64,000 nucleotides of DNA, from contig NZ_CP095491.1 of assembly GCF_023028105.1 (NCBI RefSeq), forward strand, positions 744,001 to 808,000, in the 5' to 3' direction. Under the pieces are notes generated by a model, which searched no databases, was not told where the DNA came from, and worked only from the letters and a program-made list of their open reading frames with translations. Shown piece by piece: positions 15,801 to 22,372 of this stretch (the stretch's first letter is position 1; every line of letters starts with the position of its first letter). The stretch comes from Halosolutus gelatinilyticus (lineage in GTDB: Archaea; Halobacteriota; Halobacteria; Halobacteriales; Natrialbaceae). Both the position numbers and the translations under genes were made by a program.

Positions 15801-18106
15801 TCGAACGAGGGATCGAATTCGTCCACCCCGAGGACCGCGGAACCGTCGAACGAGCCATCGCGAGCCTGCTGGTCGACGACGAACCGTTCGATATCGAGCG
15901 ACGGGTTCTCACGGCGGACGGCGACGTCCGGTGGGTTCGCGCGATCGGCGTTCCCGTCACGGCGGCCGGCGAGGTCGTCACGTACCGCGGCGCGATGGTG
16001 GACGTCACCGACCGAAAGCGCCGCGAGGAGGAGCTCGAACGGACGAAGAACATGCTCCAGCAGGCCCAGCGCATGACCGGAGTCGCCGGTTGGGAGGCGG
16101 ACGTTTCGGACGGACCGCCGTACGCGCCCCGGTGGAGCGGGGCGATCTACGAGCTGTTCGAGGTCCCCTCCGGGACGCCGCTCGACGTCGACGAGGTGAA
16201 CGACTTCTTCCACCTCGAAGACCCGGAAGAAGGACGGACGGCGTTCGATCGGGCGCTCGACGGGGGCGGCGGCTGGGATCACGAGGCCCGTCTCACGACG
16301 GCGGCGGGCAACGAGCGGTGGGTCCGAAGTATCGGCGAACTCGTCGAGGAGGACGGCGAACTCGTCAAACTCCGGGGGTCGATTCAGGACATCACCGAAC
16401 AGAAGGAACGAGAGTTCGCGCTCGAGTCGTTACACGAGACGACGCGTGGACTGCTCGGCGCGGAAACCGAAGACGAGATCGCCGAACTGGTCGTCGACGC
16501 AGCCGAAGACGCGCTCGGCGTTCCCAGCGTCGCCGTCTACCTCCTCGACGCCGATTCGAACCGGCTCGAACCGACCGCGTTCACCCCCGGATTCGTCGAA
16601 CTCTGCGAGGGCGCGCCGGCGGCAGCCACCCGAGAGTCCGTGCTGTGGGACGCCTTCATCCGGGGAGCCGCGACGTCGTTCACCGACTCGAGGGTCTTCG
16701 GCGAGGCCAGCGAGGACGGACTCGCGATCCCGATCGGCAACCACGGGGTGTTCGTCGTCGCCGATCGCTCGTCGCCGATCGACGCCGAGGTCCGGCAGTT
16801 GGTCGAGACGCTCGTCGCGACGACGGTAGCCGCGTTCGACCGACTCGAGAGCGAGGTCGCCCTTCGGAAACGCGACGTCGAACTCAACGCGCAGAACCGG
16901 CGGCTCAGACAGCACCAGCAGATCACCGACATCATCCGACGGATCGACCAGTCACTCATCGGCGCGGACAGTCGCGAGGAGATCGAGGCGGCCGTCTGCG
17001 AACGGCTGGTCGAGGCCGAAAACGTCGCCTTCGCGTGGATCGGCGCCTACGACGCCAGCGGGACGGAACTGGCGGCTCGGACCTGGGCGGGCACCGGCGA
17101 GGGCTATCTCGACGCGGTCACGCTCGCCGACGCGACGACCGGGGCCGATCCGGCCGCGATCGCCGCCCGCGAGGAGCGACCGATCGTCGTTCCAAACGTC
17201 GTCGAGGGGTTGAAAACCGAGGAGTGGCGCAAACGCGCGCTCGCGGACGGCTTCCACGCTGTCGCGAGCGTTCCGCTCTCCTTCGACGAGTACTTCTACG
17301 GCGTGCTCGCCGTCTACGCGGGCGAGCCGAACATGTTCAACGACCTGGAACGGACCGTGTTCGCGGAACTCGGCGAGAACATCGCGAACTCCATCAACGC
17401 CGTGGAGGCCCGGCAGGCGCTGCACACCGACGTCGCCGTCGAGGTCACGCTTCGGTTCGACGAGTCGGACGCGTTCCTCGCGACCGTCGCCCGGGAGGCG
17501 GACACGACGATCGAGTACGAAGGTCTCGCGACCCACTCCGACGACGAGACGAGACTATTCTTCACGGCCGGCGGCGATCCGACCGCCGTCGCGACGGCGC
17601 TGGACGACATTCTGATCGTCACCGATCACTGGTTGGTGACCCGATCGCCCGATCGGGCTCTCTTCGGGGCGACGGTCGCCGGGGAGGTGGTCGCCTCGCG
17701 ACTCGTCCGTCACGGCGGGAGTCCGCAGTCGATCCGGGCGACCCCGTCGGAGATGACGGTCGTGGTCGACGTCCCGACGACGGTCGACGTCCGCGAGTTC
17801 GTCGAGATGCTTCGCGAGCGGTACCCGTCCGTCGAACTGACCGGCCGCCACGACACTCGGCGAGACGAACGACTGCGACAACAGCGGGTGACGTCGCTGG
17901 TCGAGACGCTCACTGACCGCCAGCGGGAGATCCTCCAGACGGCCTACCTGGCGGGGTTCTTCGAGTGGCCTCGCGAGAGCACCGGCGAGGACGTCGCCGA
18001 GATGCTCGACGTCAGCCAGCCGACGGTCAACCGGCACCTCAGACTCGGCCAGCGGCGTCTCTTCGAACAGTTGTTCGGGAGCGTGGGGACCGCCGCCGGG
18101 AACTGA
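12815..18106 (+). CDS. Giant GAF/PAS multi-sensor HTH_10 transcriptional regulator
   Basis: A 1,763-residue one-component sensor-regulator. Approximate order: GAF (19-184); PAS1 (186-290); PAS2 (302-419); PAS3 (429-542); PAS4 (562-674); PAS5 (681-799); PAS6 (809-942); PAS7 (952-1069); PAS8 (1079-1199); two more GAF domains (1206-1346 and 1369-1529); a bacterio-opsin-activator-type domain (1539-1689); and a C-terminal HTH_10 beginning LTDRQREILQTAYLAGFFEW with DVSQPTVNRHLRLGQRR. PAS domains end in DVT- or DIT-type motifs. PAS6-8 share the AWEIDV/GWEIDV/GWEADV opening and look like recent tandem duplications. No histidine-kinase or receiver domain is seen, so signals should act directly on DNA binding. 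Start ATG 12815; ATG 12827 is equally possible, with TTTACA at 12795-12800. Confidence 0.92.
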   Translation: MDFRMDSATAGEAERRERIRQQEVIVDLGQRALEIDDLDQFLREASAAVAETLDAEYASVLELRPDGEEITLRQGVGWPAGLVGEATVPADTDTQAGHALCRDDPVTVDDFESEDRFSGPALLAGRDVESGICTTIGSIEDPWGVLGVHATDRREFGDHDAVFVRSVANVLASAIDNEETRNEIEEIYGRISDAVYALDEEWRFTHVNERAEALIDFSGEGLEGKNIWDTFERAADSKLRREYERAMETQEAASFEFYYPDPLDAWYVVNVYPSETGLSVYFRDVTDRKDRERKLRERERQFRTLAENLNEVIWMTSADPAEFLYLNPVYEDVWGQDRETVYDDGMAFVEAIHPEDRDRVREAYRALPETEYDEEYRLVQPDDDVRWIHATAVPVRDGSGAVERIVGIAEDVTEHKERERELRETKRRLKLAIEGTNTGLWEWALATDEVTWNETLERAIGLEPGSFDGTFEAFTRRVHPDDMPHIESALDQAIETGELYQRELRMRHDDGGWRWAEVRGRVVGDPGSEHMIGIYHDVTRRKAREQQLRDRRQELKRYQEYTDDVLDAIDDVFYVLDEDGGLRRWNASLTGATGYAEAEVAEMHVLDFFDEDERTRIVEAVAEVFESGDARVESAFLTKNGNRVPYEFVATALEDLDGNPVLAGIGRDIGDRVEKERQLSRLIDNIPGLVYRVENAPGWPTEFVSDGVRDITGHSPDAFERGDVTWDEITVGRHEQIWDDVQTALDEREPYHFVFPIETADGERRWVKEQGRGVYADDGSVEALEGVLIDITERVQYERELERTRHLLEQSQRMAAIGAWEIDVRGTGTTRMTVTDEVYRIHGLPPEADFDLEDGSKFYRPEDWQRLRTAIDGAIERGDAYDIEVRLTTAEGEQRWVRTIGKPVFENGERRPIEGDRTATGDGNVVAVRGTFQDVTERKRREEELERTKNLLDHTENLANVGGWEIDVRDGVPYDSIQTEGIYRLHGLPLDEEFPVERGIEFVHPEDRGTVERAIASLLVDDEPFDIERRVLTADGDVRWVRAIGVPVTAAGEVVTYRGAMVDVTDRKRREEELERTKNMLQQAQRMTGVAGWEADVSDGPPYAPRWSGAIYELFEVPSGTPLDVDEVNDFFHLEDPEEGRTAFDRALDGGGGWDHEARLTTAAGNERWVRSIGELVEEDGELVKLRGSIQDITEQKEREFALESLHETTRGLLGAETEDEIAELVVDAAEDALGVPSVAVYLLDADSNRLEPTAFTPGFVELCEGAPAAATRESVLWDAFIRGAATSFTDSRVFGEASEDGLAIPIGNHGVFVVADRSSPIDAEVRQLVETLVATTVAAFDRLESEVALRKRDVELNAQNRRLRQHQQITDIIRRIDQSLIGADSREEIEAAVCERLVEAENVAFAWIGAYDASGTELAARTWAGTGEGYLDAVTLADATTGADPAAIAAREERPIVVPNVVEGLKTEEWRKRALADGFHAVASVPLSFDEYFYGVLAVYAGEPNMFNDLERTVFAELGENIANSINAVEARQALHTDVAVEVTLRFDESDAFLATVAREADTTIEYEGLATHSDDETRLFFTAGGDPTAVATALDDILIVTDHWLVTRSPDRALFGATVAGEVVASRLVRHGGSPQSIRATPSEMTVVVDVPTTVDVREFVEMLRERYPSVELTGRHDTRRDERLRQQRVTSLVETLTDRQREILQTAYLAGFFEWPRESTGEDVAEMLDVSQPTVNRHLRLGQRRLFEQLFGSVGTAAGN

Positions 18107-18172
18107 CGCCGGCGAACGGACGGAACTGCCTCGACTCGAACGTTCTTCCCGCTGGCGACCGATGAGTGACCC

Positions 18173-19273
18173 ATGGCGTACGAGCGACTCGCAGCGCTGT
18201 CGGTGACGATCGACTCCGTCTCGACCGATCGCCTCGAGCGCGACACTTCGAGCGACTTCACGCGCGTGACGACCGAGTTCTCGCTGGCCGGCCCCGGTCC
18301 CGACGATCGGCCGGTCGTCGGGAAGGGCGAAGACGTTACCTACGACGCGGCGGAACACGACGCGCTCGTCGACCGCGAACTGCCGGACCTGACCGGCGAG
18401 TACACGATCGAGGCGTTCTCGCAACGCCTCGCGGACGTCGACCTCTTCCCCGCGGGAGCGCCCGATCGGGAGGTCTTTCGCAACTACCGCCGCTGGGGGC
18501 TCGAGAGCGCAGCGCTCGATCTCGCGCTGCGACAGGTGGAGACGGATCTCGCGAGCACGCTCGATCGCTCGCCCGAACCGCTGCGGTTCGTCGCCAGCAC
18601 ACGACTGGGCGAGCCGCCGACTCCGGATCGGCTCGTCGACCTGCGCGAGCGGGTCCCCGGCCTCGAGTTCAAACTCGATCCGACGCCGGCGTGGGACGAC
18701 GACGTCGTGACGTCGATCGAGGACAGCGTCGGGACCGAAGCCGTCCGAATTCTCGATCTCAAGGGGCAGTACGAGGGGACCGAGGTCGACGCCCCGGCCG
18801 ATCCCGACCTGTACCGGCGGGTGCTCGACGCCTTCCCCGAGGCCGTGATCGAGGATCCGGCGCTGACCCCGGAGACGGAACCGCTGTTCGACGATCCCGA
18901 GGTCCGATCGCGGGTCTCCTGGGACGCGCCGATCCACGGTCTCGCGGACGTCGAGGCCCTGCCGTGGGAGCCCGACTGGCTCAACGTCAAGCCCTCGCGG
19001 TTCGGCTCGATCGAGTCGCTGTTCGAGACGATTCGCCACTGCGCCGATCGCGGGATCAAAATGTACGGCGGCGGGCAGTTCGAACTCGGCGTCGGCCGCG
19101 GACAGATCCAGCTGCTGGCGTCACTTTGCTACCCGGAGACGCCGAACGACGTCGCCCCCGGCGCCTACAACGATCCCGAGGTCGCGGACGGACTTCCGGC
19201 GAGCCCGCTCGATCCGCCCGCGACGCCGATCGGCTTTCGGTGGGAAGCCGGCCCCGAACGCGAAACGGACTAA
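18173..19273 (+). CDS. Enolase-superfamily (mandelate racemase/muconate lactonising-like) enzyme
   Basis: A 366-residue member of the enolase superfamily of uncertain reaction. The barrel is indicated by GLEFKLDPTPAW, the metal-ligand strand RILDLKGQYEGTEV, then EAVIEDPALTP (second acidic ligand), RVSWDAPIHG and DWLNVKPSRFGSIES, with the late Gly-rich loop MYGGGQFELGVGRGQIQLLA. The N-terminal cap includes RNYRRWGLESAALDLAL. Family logic predicts Mg-dependent proton abstraction alpha to a carboxylate, but the specificity loop is not diagnostic. It follows the giant regulator by 66 bases on the same strand and could be cotranscribed, although its own start ATG 18173 may be served by a separate promoter. 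Confidence 0.85.
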   Translation: MAYERLAALSVTIDSVSTDRLERDTSSDFTRVTTEFSLAGPGPDDRPVVGKGEDVTYDAAEHDALVDRELPDLTGEYTIEAFSQRLADVDLFPAGAPDREVFRNYRRWGLESAALDLALRQVETDLASTLDRSPEPLRFVASTRLGEPPTPDRLVDLRERVPGLEFKLDPTPAWDDDVVTSIEDSVGTEAVRILDLKGQYEGTEVDAPADPDLYRRVLDAFPEAVIEDPALTPETEPLFDDPEVRSRVSWDAPIHGLADVEALPWEPDWLNVKPSRFGSIESLFETIRHCADRGIKMYGGGQFELGVGRGQIQLLASLCYPETPNDVAPGAYNDPEVADGLPASPLDPPATPIGFRWEAGPERETD

Positions 19274-19296
19274 TCGAGACGAGAGACCGGGCGGCG

Positions 19297-20592
19297 CTAT
19301 CCCCGCCGAAGGCAGTGACCGAGGATCTCGGTCGCACATTCCGTGAGCCCGTACAGGGTCCTGTCCGTGTTCACGTAGAGCCAGCCGTCGGCGACGGCGA
19401 TCGAGTTCTCGATACCCCAATCGAGTTCGTATCTACCGAGCACCTCGCCGTCGGACCGATCGATCACGAACACGGCCGAGCCGCCGACGTAGATCCGATC
19501 GCCGACGACCGCCGGCGCTCCGCTTTCGATCAGGTCGTCAGCCGACGGCCGCCCGCCGTCGGCGGTCCAGAGCCGATCGCCGGTCTCCGCGTCCCGGGCG
19601 ACGAGTCGATCGTGAGCCGGATAGTAGATCGCGTCGTCGGTGGCCGCGAGGTGACGCGGCGCCCACGCCGATCGCGCACCGTCCGTCTTCGACCAACGAA
19701 CCTCGCCGGTGGTCGCGTCGAGCGCGATCGCGCCGAGTTCCTCGGCGGCGTGCTCGTTCGTCGTCGCGAAGACGGTCCCGTTCGTGACGGTCGGCGCACT
19801 GTCGACGGGGAGCGATTCGGCCCACAGTTCGGTTCCGTCCGCCGCGTCGAGCGCTTTGACGCCCGCCCCGAATTCGGTGAGGTAGACCACCCCGTCGGCG
19901 ACCGCGGGCGAGTAGACCAGCTGCCCCTCCCACGCCGAGAACTCGTGACGCCACCGCTCGCGTCCGTCCTCGACGTCGACGGCGTAGAACGTCGGTTCCC
20001 GATCGTCGGTCCCGATCTGTCGATAGTGGCCGACGTAGGCGGTCCCGGCGTCGACGCCAGGACTGATCGGCTGGTAGCTGAGCTGGCCGTCCCCGACGTT
20101 GTCGAAACACCACTTCTCGGTTCCGTCGGTGCCGATCGCACAGAGGCCGTTCGAAGTCTGGAACAGGACGGTTTCCCCGCCGCCGGCGAGCGCCAGGGAA
20201 TCCGCGTGATAGTACGTCCCTCGGTCCTCTCGAGTCGTCGTGACGGGCACGCTCCACCGGCGGTCGCCCGTCGCCGGATCGAGCGCTTCGATCACGACGG
20301 TTCGTTCGCCGGCGGCGGGCGACGGCGGGCCGTCGGTGTAGCCGACGTAGACCGAGTCGCCGGCGAGCAGCGGCGAGACGCTGGTCCCGCCGCGGGAGGG
20401 GTGCTCGAAGCTCCAGGCGGTCGTCAGCGGCGGCTCGGGTCCGTCGACGTCGGGAGCGGCGGTCCCGGTCCGAGCGGAATCGTGTCCGCGCTGGGGCCAC
20501 GATCCGGCCACGGCGGCGTCGTCGCTGAGTGCGCCGCACCCGGCGAGCGTCGCGCTTCCGAGCGTCGCGAGGACGGCGCGTCTGGAGGGCAT
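19297..20592 (-). CDS. PQQ-like beta-propeller lipoprotein
   Basis: A 431-residue secreted protein. The N-terminus MPSRRAVLATLGSATLAGC contains a twin arginine and a lipobox (LAGC), so it is probably a Tat-exported lipoprotein facing the outside. The rest is a seven- or eight-bladed propeller of PQQ/quinoprotein-dehydrogenase type: repeated blades such as DGTEKWCF, DGRERWRH, DGTELWAES, TGEVRWSK and TGDRLWTA show the Trp-docking repeat (A-x-D/G-x-x-x-G-x-x-x-W). No catalytic cap or cofactor ligand is obvious, so it may be a scaffold or BamB-like protein. ATG 20592 is fixed by the signal peptide. It diverges from the aIF5A gene. Confidence 0.9.
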   Translation of the reverse strand: MPSRRAVLATLGSATLAGCGALSDDAAVAGSWPQRGHDSARTGTAAPDVDGPEPPLTTAWSFEHPSRGGTSVSPLLAGDSVYVGYTDGPPSPAAGERTVVIEALDPATGDRRWSVPVTTTREDRGTYYHADSLALAGGGETVLFQTSNGLCAIGTDGTEKWCFDNVGDGQLSYQPISPGVDAGTAYVGHYRQIGTDDREPTFYAVDVEDGRERWRHEFSAWEGQLVYSPAVADGVVYLTEFGAGVKALDAADGTELWAESLPVDSAPTVTNGTVFATTNEHAAEELGAIALDATTGEVRWSKTDGARSAWAPRHLAATDDAIYYPAHDRLVARDAETGDRLWTADGGRPSADDLIESGAPAVVGDRIYVGGSAVFVIDRSDGEVLGRYELDWGIENSIAVADGWLYVNTDRTLYGLTECATEILGHCLRRG

Positions 20593-20815
20593 GACGATAC
20601 CCGCCGATCGGCGGATCGAGTGATAGCAGTTTTGGTACGTTCGGAGTTTTAACAGTAATACGGGGCCGAGGAATCGGAGACCGATCGCGATCGCAGCCCG
20701 ATCGGTGGCCGAACGTCGATATCCCGTTCGATCGCAACTCGATCGGACGGGGATCGAGTTGCGCCCGAATCCGCGGTGTGGCGCCGTGACACGCCGTCGG
20801 CGCCGTTCCAAACCG

Positions 20816-20821
20816 TTTATA
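20816..20821 (+). promoter_or_regulatory. TATA box of aIF5A (leaderless)
   Basis: TTTATA at 20816-20821 is centred about 27 bases before ATG 20846, so transcription should begin at or next to the start codon. It is preceded by CCAAACCG, which fits a BRE-like element. Confidence 0.75.
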
Positions 20822-20845
20822 CCCGTCGGTTGATTACCCCGGGAT

Positions 20846-21220
20846 ATGGCGAAACAGCAGCAAGAAGTTCGCGACCTCCAGGAAGGAAGTTACGTCATGA
20901 TCGACGACGCGGCGTGTAAGATCAACGCCTACTCGACGGCCAAGCCGGGTAAACACGGCAGCGCCAAGGCTCGCGTCGAGGCCGTCGGCGTCTTCGACGG
21001 CAAGAAGCGGTCGCTCTCGCAGCCGGTCGACGCGAAGATCTGGGTCCCGATCATCGAGCGCAAGCAGGGCCAGGTCGTCTCCGTCGACGGCGCCGACATG
21101 CAGGTCATGGACCTCGAGACGTACGAGACGTTCACAATGCGCATCCCCGAGGACGTCGACGTCTCGCCCGACGACGAGATCGAGTTCCTCGAGATGGAGA
21201 ACCAGCGAAAGATCGTCTGA
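20846..21220 (+). CDS. eif5A: Translation factor aIF5A
   Basis: A 124-residue archaeal homologue of eIF5A, which relieves ribosome stalling after modification of a lysine by deoxyhypusine synthase. The modification loop [12 protein letters not shown] places the target lysine at Lys36; an N-terminal KOW-like SH3 domain (about residues 1-70) and a C-terminal OB fold (about residues 75-124) follow. It is transcribed from a clear TATA box with a leaderless start. Its TGA overlaps the ATG of agmatinase by one base (21218-21222, TGATG), showing translational coupling to a gene whose product is plausibly in the modification pathway. Confidence 0.97.
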   Translation: MAKQQQEVRDLQEGSYVMIDDAACKINAYSTAKPGKHGSAKARVEAVGVFDGKKRSLSQPVDAKIWVPIIERKQGQVVSVDGADMQVMDLETYETFTMRIPEDVDVSPDDEIEFLEMENQRKIV

Positions 21221-22074
21221 TGTTTCCCGGGGCGACCGACTACCGGACGAACGGGTCCGACGCGGCCGCTCGCTCGGCCGACTCGGAGGACGCGAACTTC
21301 GTGGTCGTCGGTGCGCCCCTGGACGCCTCGACGACCTTCCAGCCGGGGACGCGCTTCGGTCCCCGGCGGATCAGGACGTTTGCGGAGCCGTTCGACGACT
21401 ACGATCGTCGGACCGATCAGTATTTTTCGGACCTCGGCGTCGCCGATCTCGGCGACGTCCGCGCCTGGGACGACGTTGCGGACTATCTCGAGTGGCTCGA
21501 CGGAACGCTTCGGGACGTCGTCCGGGACGACGCGATCCCGCTGACCCTCGGCGGCGAGCACACCGTCTCGCTGGCGGGCGCACGGGCCGTCGAACCCGAC
21601 GTCGTCGTCGTCCTCGACGCCCACCTCGACCTTCGCGACGAGTACGACGGCAACCCGCTGAGCCACGCCTGCGTCCTCCGGCGAATCCTCGAGGAGGGCG
21701 ACGCCGCGGAAGCGATCGTGCTGGGCGCTCGCACCGGCAGCGAGGAGGAGTGGGAGCGCGCAGGGGCCGACGACGTGACGGTCGTCCCGCCCGCGGCCGT
21801 CGCCGACTGGGAACCCGACGACCGGCTGGCCGACCGGGACGTCTACCTGAGCGTCGACGTCGACGCCGCGGATCCGGCCTACGCACCGGGGACGGGAACG
21901 ATGGAGCCGTTCGGCCTCGAGCCTCGCGAGCTGCGCGACGTCGTGCGCGCGGTCGCCCCGTACGCGAGCGGGTTCGACGTGGTCGAGGTCAACGACCGCG
22001 ACGACGGCCAGACGGCGTCGCTCGCCGGCAAACTGGTGCGAGAATTCGTCTTCTCGAACGCCGACGACTCGTAG
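21220..22074 (+). CDS. speB: Agmatinase (ureohydrolase family)
   Basis: A 284-residue Mn-dependent ureohydrolase. The metal sites are visible as LTLGGEHTVS (His), VVLDAHLDLRDE (the DAHxD motif) and SVDVDAADPAYAPG (the second Asp pair); the normal ligands are all present. The expected reaction splits agmatine to putrescine and urea. In Haloferax volcanii an agmatinase gene next to aIF5A has been linked to a route to deoxyhypusine that uses agmatine rather than spermidine; the same arrangement here supports that role. It overlaps aIF5A by one base and ends 298 bases before the oxidase gene. I do not see the deoxyhypusine synthase in this window. Confidence 0.92.
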   Translation: MFPGATDYRTNGSDAAARSADSEDANFVVVGAPLDASTTFQPGTRFGPRRIRTFAEPFDDYDRRTDQYFSDLGVADLGDVRAWDDVADYLEWLDGTLRDVVRDDAIPLTLGGEHTVSLAGARAVEPDVVVVLDAHLDLRDEYDGNPLSHACVLRRILEEGDAAEAIVLGARTGSEEEWERAGADDVTVVPPAAVADWEPDDRLADRDVYLSVDVDAADPAYAPGTGTMEPFGLEPRELRDVVRAVAPYASGFDVVEVNDRDDGQTASLAGKLVREFVFSNADDS

Positions 22075-22359
22075 GGAAAGGGTGCGTCGGGTCGCCGGCC
22101 CCCCTTCGAGCGCCGCGTTCCGATCGCACCGCCCGTTGCCTGCATACGCCGCCCACACGTTGATACTCGGAATCGTCGAGAGACGCTGACGATGATCTCC
22201 GCGTCGCGTTTTTCTGACTCTCACGACCCGCTCCGGGGCCCGCTCACCGGGGCGAACGGGGCGGGAGGGAACACGGTCCGTCGGGGTCGCGAGAAGCGCG
22301 ATCGGCGCGAAACTCGGGCCCCGACCGTCGGCGTCGGTAGTTCGACCGCCGCCCGTCGA

Positions 22360-22366
22360 GAGGTGA
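22360..22366 (+). promoter_or_regulatory. Shine-Dalgarno sequence of the oxidase gene
   Basis: GAGGTGA at 22360-22366 lies 6 bases before GTG 22373 and decides this GTG as the start; it implies a leadered mRNA. Confidence 0.7.
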
Positions 22367-22372
22367 CGCGTC

